This document shows, in pieces, positions 35,521 through 45,645 of a stretch of 64,000 nucleotides of DNA (its first letter is position 1; the number at the start of each line of letters is the position of its first letter). This stretch comes from Massilia rubra (GTDB lineage: Bacteria > Pseudomonadota > Gammaproteobacteria > Burkholderiales > Burkholderiaceae_D), in assembly GCF_011682065.1 (NCBI RefSeq), contig NZ_VUYU01000002.1, positions 310,001 to 374,000 on the forward strand, in the 5' to 3' direction. Both the position numbers and the translations under genes were made by a program. Under the pieces are notes generated by a model, which saw only the letters and a list, made by a program, of their open reading frames with translations, was not told the DNA's origin and searched no databases.

Positions 35521-38500
35521 ATGGATTGGCAATTCTGGATTGATCGCGGCGGCACATTTACCGACATCGTGGCGCGTCAGCCTGACGGCAGCCTGGTGAC
35601 CCATAAATTGTTGTCCGAGAATCCGGAGCAGTACGGCGACGCCGCCGTCGCCGGCATCCGCCACCTGCTTGGCCTCGCCGCCGACGCTCCGATGCCAGTG
35701 GACGCCATCGAGGCCGTCAAAATGGGCACCACCGTCGCCACCAACGCCCTGCTCGAGCGCAAAGGCGAGCGCACGGCGCTGGCCATCACGCGGGGCTTTC
35801 GCGACGCGCTGCGCATAGCGTATCAGAACCGGCCAAAATTGTTCGATCGGCATATCGTGCTGCCGGAACTGTTGTACAGCCACGTGGTGGAAATCGACGA
35901 ACGGATCGGCGCCCACGGCGACGTGCTCACGGCGCTCGATGACGATGCCACTCGCGCCGCCCTGCAAACGGCCTATGACGACGGCGCCCGTTCGCTGGCC
36001 ATCGTCTTCATGCACGGCTACCGCTACACCGCCCACGAGGCCGCTTGCGCGCGCATCGCCCGCGCCATCGGCTTTACCCAGGTCTCGGTCTCGCACGAGG
36101 TGAGCCCGATGATGAAACTGGTCGCGCGCGGCGACACCACCGTCGTCGACGCCTACCTGTCGCCGATTTTGCGCCGCTATGTCGACCAGGTGGCCATCGA
36201 AATGCCGGGCGTGAACCTGCAATTCATGCAGTCGAACGGCGGCCTGACCGACGCCCGCGCCTTCCAGGGCAAGGACAGCATCTTGTCCGGCCCCGCCGGC
36301 GGCATCGTCGGCATGGCGCGCGCCAGCCAGGCGGCCGGTTTCGAGAAGGTGATCGGCTTCGACATGGGTGGCACCTCGACCGACGTGTCGCACTTTTCGG
36401 GCGAATTCGAACGCGTGTTCGAAACCCTGGTCGCGGGCGTGCGCATGCGCGCCCCGATGATGAGCATTCATACGGTCGCCGCCGGCGGCGGCTCGCTGCT
36501 GCATTTCGACGGCAGCCGTTATCGCGTGGGGCCCGACAGCGCCGGCGCCAATCCGGGGCCGGCCAGCTACCGGCGCGGCGGCCCGCTCGCGGTCACCGAC
36601 TGCAACGTCATGCTGGGTAAAATCCAGCCCGCCCATTTTCCGCGCCTGTTCGGACCAGGCGCCAACCAGCCGCTCGACGTCGAGCGCGTGCGCGCCCAGT
36701 TCCTCGCCATGGCGCAGAAGATCGGCGCCGCCACCGGCGTCACGCCGGCGCCGGAGCAGGTGGCCGAAGGCTTCATCCAGATCGCGGTCGGGAACATGGC
36801 CAACGCGATCAAGCAGATTTCGGTGCAGCGCGGCCACGACGTGACCGAGTACGCGCTGACCAGTTTCGGCGGCGCCGGCGGGCAGCACGCCTGCCTGGTG
36901 GCCGACGCCCTCGGCATGAAAACCGTGTTCGTGCACTCGCTGGCCGGGGTGCTGTCGGCCTACGGCATGGGACTGGCCGACCAGCGCGCCATGCGCGAAC
37001 GCGCGGTCGAACTGCGCCTGCTTGAGACCACGCCCGATATGCTGCACGGCTACCTCAGCGCGCTGGGGGACGGATTGACCCGCGAGCTGACCGACCAGGG
37101 CGTGGCCGCCGCGCGCATTCGCCTGGTGCGGCGCGTGCACCTGCGCTACGAAGGCACCGATTCGGCCATCATCGTGCTGTTCGATAATCCCGAGCGCATG
37201 AAGAACCAGTTCGAAGCCGCCTACAAAAAGCGCTTCTCGTTCCTGATGCCGTCCAAGGCGATGGTCGTGGAAGCGGTGTCGGTGGAAGCCATCGGCGCCT
37301 CCGACGCCCCGGCCGAGAGCCTGGCGGCGCAGGTCCCGCGTGAAGGCGCGCTCAAGGCGCGCGAGACGGTGCGCATGTTCGGCGCCGATTCGTGGCACAA
37401 CACGGGCCTGTACAAGCGCGCCGACATGCGCCCGGGCGACGTGATCAAAGGCCCGGCCATTGTCGCCGAAGACAACGCCACCACCGTGGTGGAACTGGGC
37501 TGGCAGGCCAGGGTCACGCCGCACAATCATCTGGTGCTGACGCGGATCGAAGCGATGCCCGAACGACGCGCCATCGGCACCACGGCCGATCCGGTGATGC
37601 TCGAGATTTTCAATAACCTGTTCATGTCGATCGCCGAGCAAATGGGACTGCGCCTGCAGAACACCGCGTACTCGGTCAACATCAAGGAGCGGCTGGACTT
37701 CAGCTGCGCCATTTTCGACGCTTGCGGCAACCTGATCGCCAATGCGCCGCACATGCCGGTGCATCTGGGCTCGATGGGCGAGTCGATCAAGACCGTCATG
37801 ACCGAAAACGCGGGCAAGATGCGTCCGGGCGACGTGTTCATGCTCAACGACCCTTACCACGGCGGCACCCACCTGCCGGACGTCACGGTCATTACGCCGG
37901 TGTTCGACCAGGCGGGCGGCGCGATCCTGTTTTACGTCGGCTCGCGCGGCCACCACGCCGACATCGGCGGCACCACGCCGGGCTCGATGCCGCCGGACTC
38001 GGTCTTCATCGAGCAGGAAGGCGTGTTGATCGATAACTTCAAGCTGGTCGACGGCGTCGACGGGCTGCTGCGCGACCTTGAGGCGCGCGCGCTCCTGGGC
38101 GGCGCGCGCTACCCGGCGCGCAATCCCGACCAGAACATGGCCGACCTGCGCGCGCAGGTGGCCGCCAACCAGAAGGGCGTGGACGAACTGCGCAAGATGG
38201 TCGCGCACTTCGGCCTGGGCGTGGTGCAGGCGTACATGGGCCACGTGCAGGACAACGCCGAAGAAGCGGTGCGGCGCGTGATCGGCGCGTTAAGGGACGG
38301 CGACTTCACCACGCAGCTCGACAACGGCGCGCAGATCAAGGTGGCGATCCGGGTCGACCAGGCCGCGCGCAGCGCCACCATCGACTTTAGCGGCACCTCG
38401 CCGCAACTGGCCAACAACTTCAACGCGCCGTCGGCGGTGTGCATGGCGGCGGTGCTGTACGTGTTCCGCACGCTGGTCGACGATGAGATTCCGCTCAACG

Positions 38501-39135
38501 CGGGCTGCCTGAAACCGCTGAAGGTGCTCATTCCGCCGGGCTCGATGCTCAATCCGCATTATCCGGCGTCGGTCGTGTCGGGCAATGTGGAGACCTCGAC
38601 CTGCATCACCAACACGCTGTACGGCGCGCTCGGGGTCATGGCCGCGTCGCAAGGCACGATGAACAACTTCACCTTCGGGAACGCCAAATACCAGTATTAC
38701 GAGACGATTTCGGGCGGCTCCGGCGCGGGAGACGGTTACGACGGCACCGACGTGGTCCAGACCAATATGACCAATTCGCGCCTGACCGATCCGGAAATCC
38801 TGGAGTTCCGCTTCCCGGTGCGGCTCGAGAGCTACGAAATCCGGCACGGATCGGGCGGGGCGGGGCGCTGGCACGGTGGTAACGGCGGCGTGCGCAAGGT
38901 GCGCTTTTTGGAGCCGATGACGGCCGCGATCCTGTCGAACAACCGCATCCACGCGCCGTTCGGCATGGCGGGCGGCAGCCCGGGCGCATGCGGCGTCAAC
39001 AGCGTGGTGCGGGCCGACGGCAGCGTGGAACTGCTGGCCCACATCGGCAAAACCGAGATGGCGGCCGGCGACCTGTTTGTGATCGAAACCCCCGGCGGCG
39101 GCGGTTTTGGCGATTTGTGCTCCAAAAGTTTGTAA
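35521..39135 (+). CDS. 5-oxoprolinase (hydantoinase A/B fusion)
   Basis: A 1204-residue single-chain enzyme. The N-terminal HyuA half has the ATPase-fold start [19 protein letters not shown] and the [12 protein letters not shown] phosphate loop (about residues 279-290). The HyuB half starts near residue 690 ([20 protein letters not shown]) and contains [13 protein letters not shown]. Such enzymes open 5-oxoproline to glutamate using ATP, in glutathione turnover and pyroglutamate use. The ATG at 35521 has AAGGA upstream. Its length matches the fused eukaryotic-type enzyme rather than separate HyuA and HyuB. Confidence 0.93.
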   Translation: MDWQFWIDRGGTFTDIVARQPDGSLVTHKLLSENPEQYGDAAVAGIRHLLGLAADAPMPVDAIEAVKMGTTVATNALLERKGERTALAITRGFRDALRIAYQNRPKLFDRHIVLPELLYSHVVEIDERIGAHGDVLTALDDDATRAALQTAYDDGARSLAIVFMHGYRYTAHEAACARIARAIGFTQVSVSHEVSPMMKLVARGDTTVVDAYLSPILRRYVDQVAIEMPGVNLQFMQSNGGLTDARAFQGKDSILSGPAGGIVGMARASQAAGFEKVIGFDMGGTSTDVSHFSGEFERVFETLVAGVRMRAPMMSIHTVAAGGGSLLHFDGSRYRVGPDSAGANPGPASYRRGGPLAVTDCNVMLGKIQPAHFPRLFGPGANQPLDVERVRAQFLAMAQKIGAATGVTPAPEQVAEGFIQIAVGNMANAIKQISVQRGHDVTEYALTSFGGAGGQHACLVADALGMKTVFVHSLAGVLSAYGMGLADQRAMRERAVELRLLETTPDMLHGYLSALGDGLTRELTDQGVAAARIRLVRRVHLRYEGTDSAIIVLFDNPERMKNQFEAAYKKRFSFLMPSKAMVVEAVSVEAIGASDAPAESLAAQVPREGALKARETVRMFGADSWHNTGLYKRADMRPGDVIKGPAIVAEDNATTVVELGWQARVTPHNHLVLTRIEAMPERRAIGTTADPVMLEIFNNLFMSIAEQMGLRLQNTAYSVNIKERLDFSCAIFDACGNLIANAPHMPVHLGSMGESIKTVMTENAGKMRPGDVFMLNDPYHGGTHLPDVTVITPVFDQAGGAILFYVGSRGHHADIGGTTPGSMPPDSVFIEQEGVLIDNFKLVDGVDGLLRDLEARALLGGARYPARNPDQNMADLRAQVAANQKGVDELRKMVAHFGLGVVQAYMGHVQDNAEEAVRRVIGALRDGDFTTQLDNGAQIKVAIRVDQAARSATIDFSGTSPQLANNFNAPSAVCMAAVLYVFRTLVDDEIPLNAGCLKPLKVLIPPGSMLNPHYPASVVSGNVETSTCITNTLYGALGVMAASQGTMNNFTFGNAKYQYYETISGGSGAGDGYDGTDVVQTNMTNSRLTDPEILEFRFPVRLESYEIRHGSGGAGRWHGGNGGVRKVRFLEPMTAAILSNNRIHAPFGMAGGSPGACGVNSVVRADGSVELLAHIGKTEMAAGDLFVIETPGGGGFGDLCSKSL

Positions 39136-39194
39136 TATTGGCTACACTTGTGACTTGGTACACAATTTAGTGTCAGATCAATAAAGGTTAGATT

Positions 39195-40139
39195 TTGGAA
39201 TCACATGAGCAAAACGGACCTCGGCGGGTCGAGCCGAGCCTGACACCGGACGATGCGACGTTCGATCCTGCGCCACCGGCGCCTGCCGCGAAGCTGCCGG
39301 TACCGTCCTTGCTGCCCGACGAGCCCGAGGGGCCGCCGGCGCTGTCGGGCATCCTGCAGGAAAAACCGCCCGCGGACAACTGGATCGGCACGGCGGTGGC
39401 ATGGGGCGGCGGCGCGCTTGCGCTGGCGGCCCTGATTGGCGGCGGAGTATGGTTCAATGCCGAACGCAAGCTCGACGACGCCATGCATGCCGTGGCGATG
39501 AGCGCCAAGGTCGATCCGGCGGCGCCGCCCAAGCCGGTGGCCAAGCCGCCGCCGAAGGCTGCGCTCGCTCCGGTGGTCACCGAACCCGTGCCGGACAACA
39601 CCTCGCCGCCGCCGGGCCGGATCACGCCGGCGCCGGAACCGATACCGCCGCTGGTGGTCTTGCCACCGGAGCCGGAAAAGCCGGTGGTCAACAAGCCGGT
39701 CGAGATTGCGCATGTGGAAAAGCCGCTACCGGTACCGAAACCGAAACCGAAACCGGCGCCCCCACGTGCGCATCCGCTGGCTGCCACCGTGGTAAAAAAA
39801 GCGCCTGCGGCCAAGCCGGTGGCGAAAGCCAGGGCGCCCGCGATTCCGACGAAAAAGCCGCTCGCAAAGGCAAAAGCGCCTGTGGTGCCGGTCAAGCCGG
39901 CGGCCAGGAAAAACATGCCGCCGGCGCCAGCGAAAGCGGCTGCGAAAAAGAAGCTCGCCGTCGTTCCGGCAAAAGCTGGCGTCAAGCCCAAAGTGGCAGC
40001 CAAGCCAGCGGCCAAGCCTGCCGTGAAGGCCAAACCCGCCCCTGCGAAACCGGTAGCTGGGCATCAACCGGCGTTCAAGCTGCATACGCCGGCCAATGCC
40101 GATCCGTGCAAGAGTGGGGGGCTGGCGCGCGAGTGCTGA
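39195..40139 (+). CDS. Pro/Ala/Lys-rich single-span membrane protein
   Basis: A 314-residue protein that appears to start at TTG 39195 (AAAGG eight bases upstream); no in-frame ATG occurs before about residue 97. Residues 1-62 are acidic and Pro-rich, a transmembrane helix spans about 66-86 (GTAVAWGGGALALAALIGGG), and the remainder is a long low-complexity segment of Pro, Lys, Ala and Val that becomes strongly basic after residue 170. It ends with a short segment bearing two cysteines (DPCKSGGLAREC). Its build resembles cell-wall-spanning linkers such as the TonB or FtsN stalk, but no functional domain is visible. Confidence 0.72.
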   Translation: MESHEQNGPRRVEPSLTPDDATFDPAPPAPAAKLPVPSLLPDEPEGPPALSGILQEKPPADNWIGTAVAWGGGALALAALIGGGVWFNAERKLDDAMHAVAMSAKVDPAAPPKPVAKPPPKAALAPVVTEPVPDNTSPPPGRITPAPEPIPPLVVLPPEPEKPVVNKPVEIAHVEKPLPVPKPKPKPAPPRAHPLAATVVKKAPAAKPVAKARAPAIPTKKPLAKAKAPVVPVKPAARKNMPPAPAKAAAKKKLAVVPAKAGVKPKVAAKPAAKPAVKAKPAPAKPVAGHQPAFKLHTPANADPCKSGGLAREC

Positions 40140-40353
40140 AGCGCTGTCCGGCAAGCGGGACTCTTTGACGGCGAGCCGGTGGCGATTGCCGTTGCGGTCG
40201 CCGGCCATCGCGCCGCAGTGCGGGTGATTATTTCCAGCCGGGCATCTCGTCGAGATGTCCGCACATTCCGCATCAATGTTATCGACATACTCAGGTCGAG
40301 TAGTTGCTGCGGGTAAAATGCCGGCACAATCCGACTCGCCCACGCACGCCATC

Positions 40354-42225
40354 ATGCCGATCCAGCCCATCCTGATCCGAAATCATTTCCAAGCCGACGA
40401 CGACTATGACGATCTGCTCGTTATTCATGAGGGCGTGGCGCGCGCCATGGAGCCACCGCTGGTCCAGGTGCTGGGGCCGTTCTGGGACGACGGACGCGGC
40501 GGCCTGATCGCCGCCGCCTCGGCCGGCGACGCTGCATGCGGCTACATCAACGCGACCGGCGACTGGCTGGTGGCGCCCGATCTGGACGACGCGCGCACGT
40601 TCAGCGACGATGGCCTTTCCCGCTTCCGCAAGAACGGCCTCTGGGGCTACATGAATCTGCTTGGCCAGTGCGTCATCGCACCCAGGCATGAGGCGGTGAG
40701 CGCGTTTGCGCACGGGCTGGCGGCGGTGAAAGTGTCTGCGGCCGCGTGGCGCTATATCGATCTGCGCGGCCAGTTCGCCTTCGACGGCAGCTTCTTCAAC
40801 GCCGGGCAATTCGCCGCGAACGGCCTGGCCGCCGTGCGTTTGAACGAACAAGATAAGACCGGTTACATCGGCCGCGATGGGCAGTGGGTCATCGCCGCGC
40901 AGTTTGACGATGCGCTCGGGTTTTCCGTCCACGGCGTGGCGCCGGCGGCGAGCGCGCCGAAAATGTTCGGCCTGATCGACACGGCAGGCAACTGGATTGT
41001 GCCACCGCTTCATGACCGGATCGACGAATTCAATGCCGACGGCCTCGCATTTTGCCTTCAGAAGGGCTTCAAGTTCGGTTATCTGGATGCCAGCGGCAAG
41101 CATGTGCTCAAGGATCAGTCCTACCACCTGTCCACCACGATGAGCTGTGGAATCGTCAAATATGGCGAAAAAACGTACTTCAAGGCGGACGGGAGCGAAC
41201 TCGACACGCCGTATGTCTATTGGGGAACGGATTTCACCGAGCACGGGTTTGCCATCGGCCACGGATCCCCTGCTGCGGAAGATCCCACCGGAATCGATGA
41301 CGGCTCCCTGATATGGGGCCTCGTGCGCACCGACGGCGTGTTCCTGCCGGCGCCGAAAGAGGTCATCGAAGTATTGTCGTCCGACGGCGCCCTGTGGCTT
41401 CCGGAGACGAATACGCCGCTGGCGCCGTTCCTTGGGCGCGATGGCGTGGTGCTGCTCGACCGCGACGCGCGCGTGGCGTACCGCTGGCGGCGCGAGCATG
41501 GGGACGCGGGCCAGTTCGCCGCGCTCTACGATCACGCGGGACGTTTGGTGTGGCAGGGCCGCCCCCGGGCGGAGGTGGCCATGCCGCCGGTCTTTTTTGC
41601 AGCCGCTCCGGAGACCTTCCTGGACGAACTCGATTCACGCGCCGCTTTCCCCGGCCTGGTGCGGGACATGCTGGCCGAAACCATGCAAAAACTGCAGCGC
41701 CATGCCAGCGACCCGGGGTTCGACGTCTGGGCCGCCGGGGAGCACGATGACGGGGACGAGGACTATGACGATGAGGATGACGGTGATGACCACGACAGCT
41801 ACGACCGCGCCACGTGTCATGGCCCCTCGACCGTGCGCCGCCTGTTTCGCAGCTACCTCGACGAAGGCGTGAACGGCGAATACCAGTTTTTGAGCAGCAT
41901 GCGCGTGGAGGCGCAGGAGGCCATCTATGACGATCTTGCGGCGCAGTTGGTGGCGCAGTTCGGCCCGGGCGATCCGGCCCCCGACCACGTCTGCCTTCGC
42001 GGCCTGTACCGGGAACAAGGCTGGGCCGTCGACTTGCCGGTCGCACTGCCTGGTACGGATGGCGCGAAAGAATCGAATCGTGTGTGGCTTGTCATCGCCA
42101 CCTTTGGCGACAGCGGCGATGGCGACGAGTGGGACGAGGTCTGGTTAAGCTGCTCGCCGTCGGGCGAGACCCTGGAGGCGGCCGATGCCGCGCGCCGCCT
42201 GCTCACGGAACTTGAATCCGATTGA
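40354..42225 (+). CDS. WG-repeat protein with acidic C-terminal segment
   Basis: A 623-residue protein (from ATG 40354; earlier in-frame ATG 40318 possible). Residues about 60-330 contain at least six WG-type repeats (GYINATGDWLVAPDLDDA, GYMNLLGQCVIAPRHEAV, GYIGRDGQWVIAAQFDDA, GLIDTAGNWIVPPLHDRI), which form beta-rich folds of unknown function. Near 464 is a run of Asp/Glu (DDGDEDYDDEDDGDD). The C-terminal 140 residues form another domain (RVWLVIATFGDSG...). No signal peptide is seen, so it is probably cytoplasmic. Confidence 0.85.
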   Translation: MPIQPILIRNHFQADDDYDDLLVIHEGVARAMEPPLVQVLGPFWDDGRGGLIAAASAGDAACGYINATGDWLVAPDLDDARTFSDDGLSRFRKNGLWGYMNLLGQCVIAPRHEAVSAFAHGLAAVKVSAAAWRYIDLRGQFAFDGSFFNAGQFAANGLAAVRLNEQDKTGYIGRDGQWVIAAQFDDALGFSVHGVAPAASAPKMFGLIDTAGNWIVPPLHDRIDEFNADGLAFCLQKGFKFGYLDASGKHVLKDQSYHLSTTMSCGIVKYGEKTYFKADGSELDTPYVYWGTDFTEHGFAIGHGSPAAEDPTGIDDGSLIWGLVRTDGVFLPAPKEVIEVLSSDGALWLPETNTPLAPFLGRDGVVLLDRDARVAYRWRREHGDAGQFAALYDHAGRLVWQGRPRAEVAMPPVFFAAAPETFLDELDSRAAFPGLVRDMLAETMQKLQRHASDPGFDVWAAGEHDDGDEDYDDEDDGDDHDSYDRATCHGPSTVRRLFRSYLDEGVNGEYQFLSSMRVEAQEAIYDDLAAQLVAQFGPGDPAPDHVCLRGLYREQGWAVDLPVALPGTDGAKESNRVWLVIATFGDSGDGDEWDEVWLSCSPSGETLEAADAARRLLTELESD

Positions 42226-42229
42226 CGCC

Positions 42230-42494
42230 ATGACCCGCACCGTGGTGGTCCGGCATTCGCCGAAACCACCCGGCGAGCCAGGCGAGCTGCTTCGTATCGA
42301 TGACGGGGACGCCATGATCGCCGACGCGGTCCGCACCTGTCAGCGCGTGTTCCGCGCGCCAGAACAGCCGCTCGAACGGCACTGACCCCTTCCCCGACAT
42401 CGAGTGCGCCGACGTGCTGGACAATACGCGCGACGAACTGCTGGCGCAGCTGGAGGCGCGCTTCGGCGGATCGGCCTTGACGGCTCAACGATGA
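42230..42494 (+). pseudogene. Possible frameshifted small gene
   Basis: ATG 42230 opens a 51-residue frame (MTRTVVVRHSPKPPGEPGEL ... PEQPLERH). From about 42362 to the stop at 42492-42494 a different frame continues in protein-like sequence (NGTDPFPDIECADVL, NTRDELLAQLEARF). Joining them needs one frameshift near 42360. A sequencing error or a decayed gene are both possible. It overlaps the convergent gene's stop by ten bases. Confidence 0.35.
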
Positions 42495-44233
42495 CGCAGT
42501 GTGCCATCGTCGCCAATGGGGATTTTCGTGAACGCCAGACCCCGGACCTCGTCGACCGCGATCTGGAATCCGGTAACCTCATTGCCATTGCCTCGATTGA
42601 ATTTGATACTCCCCATGAAGTCCTTATTGCCGGAAAAGAGGTCGGCCGTAATGGGCTTGAAAACGACCGTGCCAACACGTAGGTTTCTGGCAGTCAGGAG
42701 TCCGCCACGCGTCTCCAGTACAAAGGAAGAGTCGAGTTCCTTGCAGTAGAATGTGCCGGCGAACTGTGCCAAGGCGCTTTCCGGGTAGGAAACGGGTGTG
42801 TACGACTCGAAAACAAGCGGATCGCTGTTTGCCATGATGAAGTGCATGTCCCGGCCTTCTTTCTTATCCACAAACTTGATCGTATATTTGTCGTCGCCGT
42901 CGATTTTCAGCTGAAAAACCGAGTCGCTTAGCGGGATCGCGGCGCGTCCGTCCGAGCCTTCCGTCCTGCTGTAATGTAAGACACCGTCTTTGACGTGAAC
43001 TTTTGCGGAAATGGCGCGCAGGCGGTTCCAATAGTTTCCCGCGTATTTCCGCAGCAGTTCGGGACGCACCTTGGCAGCTGCGATGCCCGCATAGTCGATC
43101 GTCTCCGGTTCGGTGAAATGGTTTTTCAGCACAACGGAGGCGATCCGCATCGCATAATTTCCGTTATAGGCCAGGCCGGAACTGAGCGCAATCGCCGTGA
43201 CATTCTGCTCGGGAAAATGAAAGATCGAACTGGCGTACCCGCCAGAATTTCCCGTTCGATAGAACTTGGAAATGCCTCTTTCCATGCCCGCATGCAGCTG
43301 CCCATATGTGGAAATACCGGAAATATCCCTGACCACGTTTCCGGCATCTAGCCTGACAGGCGCATTCAATCTGTCCGCCAGCGATTTTTTGCCCGGCGCT
43401 GGCGCCGACATGGCCACCCTCCAGAGTGAAAGATCGCGGATCGTTGTGTAAAGATCGATCGGTCCTGCCGCTTTGCCGCCTGCGTGGGTGGTTTTGTACG
43501 CTCCCTTGGCGTCGGCAAGGTACGGTACCGCCACGTTGCTCACCGGTTCGGAATTTTCGGTTAGAAACAGCGTGTTCGACATGTTGAGAGGTGAAAATAT
43601 GTTCTCCTTCATGTAAGTTTCGAAGGCTTGCCCCGACACGCGCTCCACAATTTTCATTAACAGGACGAACCTGGTGTCGCCACCGGGCGAAAATGCTTCT
43701 CCAGGGTTGAAGTTAAGTGCTTTTTGTCCTTTTATGAATGGCAAAATGGTCTCGTAGCGTTCCGGCTCTGTCGATTCCCACCCACCCAGGGACTTCATGA
43801 CCCGATATCCGTACAGACCATCGGTGGAGCTCAGTAAATGGTTGATGGATATTTTCTTGCCGAAGTCAGGTATTTGCGGCAGGTATTTCCTGATGTCGTC
43901 GGTCAGTGCCAGCTGCCCTCGATCTTCCAGCGTCAGGATAGCGGCGGCGATGAATTCCCATGCCAGTGAATCGACTTGAAATTTCGTATCGACCGTCGCC
44001 GCCACCTTGTATTCAAGATTGGCATTCCCGAAGGCGTTCTCGTAAATGACCTTTCCATCTTGCAAAAGGGTGATGGCTAACGCAGGCTTGCCCGGCCCTC
44101 CATACTCGCTGAGCACCTTGGCGATGGCTTGCCCATGCGCGGTCTCTGCAAGATTGCTGGCGTTGGCCGTCAACGGGCATAGTGCGAGGCAGCCGGCGAT
44201 CAGATAGTTTGTTGGTGAAAAATTTTCGCTCAT
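42485..44233 (-). CDS. Beta-lactamase-fold (class C serine hydrolase) protein lacking catalytic motifs
   Basis: A 582-residue secreted protein with a signal peptide (about residues 9-25). Residues 30-370 follow the serine beta-lactamase/esterase fold: ALAITLLQDGKVIYENAFGNANLEY, HLLSSTDGLYGY, NFNPGEAFSPGGDTRFVLLMKIV. The catalytic motifs are changed: SxxK is Ser89-Leu-Ala-Trp92, the YxN site reads FSP (181-183), and the late HxG site reads GNSGG. The C-terminal 200 residues form a beta-rich domain. It is probably a binding protein or pseudoenzyme. It is third in the operon after the AraC regulator and the DJ-1 fusion. Confidence 0.88.
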   Translation of the reverse strand: MSENFSPTNYLIAGCLALCPLTANASNLAETAHGQAIAKVLSEYGGPGKPALAITLLQDGKVIYENAFGNANLEYKVAATVDTKFQVDSLAWEFIAAAILTLEDRGQLALTDDIRKYLPQIPDFGKKISINHLLSSTDGLYGYRVMKSLGGWESTEPERYETILPFIKGQKALNFNPGEAFSPGGDTRFVLLMKIVERVSGQAFETYMKENIFSPLNMSNTLFLTENSEPVSNVAVPYLADAKGAYKTTHAGGKAAGPIDLYTTIRDLSLWRVAMSAPAPGKKSLADRLNAPVRLDAGNVVRDISGISTYGQLHAGMERGISKFYRTGNSGGYASSIFHFPEQNVTAIALSSGLAYNGNYAMRIASVVLKNHFTEPETIDYAGIAAAKVRPELLRKYAGNYWNRLRAISAKVHVKDGVLHYSRTEGSDGRAAIPLSDSVFQLKIDGDDKYTIKFVDKKEGRDMHFIMANSDPLVFESYTPVSYPESALAQFAGTFYCKELDSSFVLETRGGLLTARNLRVGTVVFKPITADLFSGNKDFMGSIKFNRGNGNEVTGFQIAVDEVRGLAFTKIPIGDDGTLRHR

Positions 44234-44285
44234 GTCGATGTCTTCCTGTGAATTCGAATGGTCAGGCTGCGCAGTCAGGCCGCTG

Positions 44286-45416
44286 TCAGTGCATTTTCTG
44301 AATGGTCTCAATGACTTTCCGCGCGACCGACGCAGTGGAAGAGGGGTCTTGCCCTGTTATGAAGTTGCCGTCGACCACATGAAAATTGTCGCCGAAGCGC
44401 TTTGAATGGACAAAATTCCCGCCTTGCCTGGCGATTTCCTTGCCGATGGAAAAAGGGAAGGTCTTGTAATAGTCGGCTGCGGTATTTTCGAACATGTCGG
44501 GGAAGCCGGTAATTTTCCTGTTTGAAAAAATGGAGGCGCCGGCACTGTTTTTCAGGTTCACGATGCCGGCAGTGCCATGGCAGACAGCCGATATCACACC
44601 GCCATTGTCGTGAATCTTGAGCGCGATGCGTTGAATGGCCGTGTTCTCGGCGACGCCGAACATGGCCGCGCCGCCTCCGCTGTAGTAGATCGCCTTGTAG
44701 TCGTTCGGATCGACCTGTGCGGGCTTGAAGGTATTCTTCAGCAGATTCATGAAACCGGCGTCGTACAGGTAGTCCTTTTGCGTCTGGTTGGATGTGTCGA
44801 CATAGCCCACGGGAATCGCTCCACCGTTGGGGCTGACAAAATCCACGACCAGGCCGCTCTTCCTGAAAATGTCATAGGCGATGACGATTTCTTCAAAGTG
44901 GTTTGACGCATTCAACTTGGTATTGCCGTAGGTGTGTTGATTCGAGGTGATGAACAAGACCTTGTCTTTGCTTTTGGAAGCTTCCTTCCAGGTGTAACTC
45001 TTGTGCACGATCTTCCAGCCGCCTTCATATTTCAGCAGCATGAAGTAATCGGTATATATCCTGAAGTTGGGCATCGCGATTTCGACTTTCGCGCTTGCCG
45101 CATTGTTTTCGACGTCGATCGACAGGATGCGCCCGATCCGGTTGATCTTGTTTCCCGGTTTTATGTCCGCGATATATTTGCCGCCAGAACGAACTAGCAA
45201 TGTACCGGCTTCGGTGACCGCATACAGATTGAAGTCCGGGTGAAAGGCGCGTCTTAGGCGTTCGGGTTCGCCATTTGCCGTCCCTTCCATGTAGTCGGTT
45301 AAGGTTTCGCGGATTTGTTCGGTATCGCCCGGCGCGGCGATTGCCGTCGCCCGCCCGGACAGGCAAAACAGAAGACAGGCGCCGAGCAGGGCGCGCAAGA
45401 AGAAGTGTTGACGCAT
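44286..45416 (-). CDS. Secreted NTF2-like/DJ-1 (PfpI) fusion protein
   Basis: A 376-residue protein. The signal peptide is at residues 1-27. Residues about 30-145 are an NTF2-like/lumazine-binding-type domain (IRETLTDYMEGTANGEPERL ... YTDYFMLLKYEGGWKIVHKSY). Residues 150-376 are a DJ-1/PfpI domain of the Hsp31-like kind (VLFITSNQHTYGNTKLNASNH, VDFVSPNGG) with nucleophile Cys279 in AVCHGTAG. DJ-1 relatives are glyoxalases, chaperones or amidotransferase-like. It lies between the AraC regulator (about 230 bases upstream) and the beta-lactamase-fold gene (52 bases downstream) on the same strand. Confidence 0.88.
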   Translation of the reverse strand: MRQHFFLRALLGACLLFCLSGRATAIAAPGDTEQIRETLTDYMEGTANGEPERLRRAFHPDFNLYAVTEAGTLLVRSGGKYIADIKPGNKINRIGRILSIDVENNAASAKVEIAMPNFRIYTDYFMLLKYEGGWKIVHKSYTWKEASKSKDKVLFITSNQHTYGNTKLNASNHFEEIVIAYDIFRKSGLVVDFVSPNGGAIPVGYVDTSNQTQKDYLYDAGFMNLLKNTFKPAQVDPNDYKAIYYSGGGAAMFGVAENTAIQRIALKIHDNGGVISAVCHGTAGIVNLKNSAGASIFSNRKITGFPDMFENTAADYYKTFPFSIGKEIARQGGNFVHSKRFGDNFHVVDGNFITGQDPSSTASVARKVIETIQKMH

Positions 45417-45645
45417 ACATTTATCCCAAAGTCCTACAAATACCTATTACCGAAGGTAGATACGGTTGTCCGGCAGGTGCGCTGCTGTGCGCCATGCCGA
45501 ACGGTAGGATAGGGCGAACGTGGTGGCCTGCTGTCGCAAGCCATGATCCGGGACTCCGGATACATGATTCCGCAGCGTGGCGGCGGTGGGAGGCCCGGCG
45601 AATGCGCCGGTGAGCCGCGAAAAATCGGCCGGCAAACGGGAGGGG

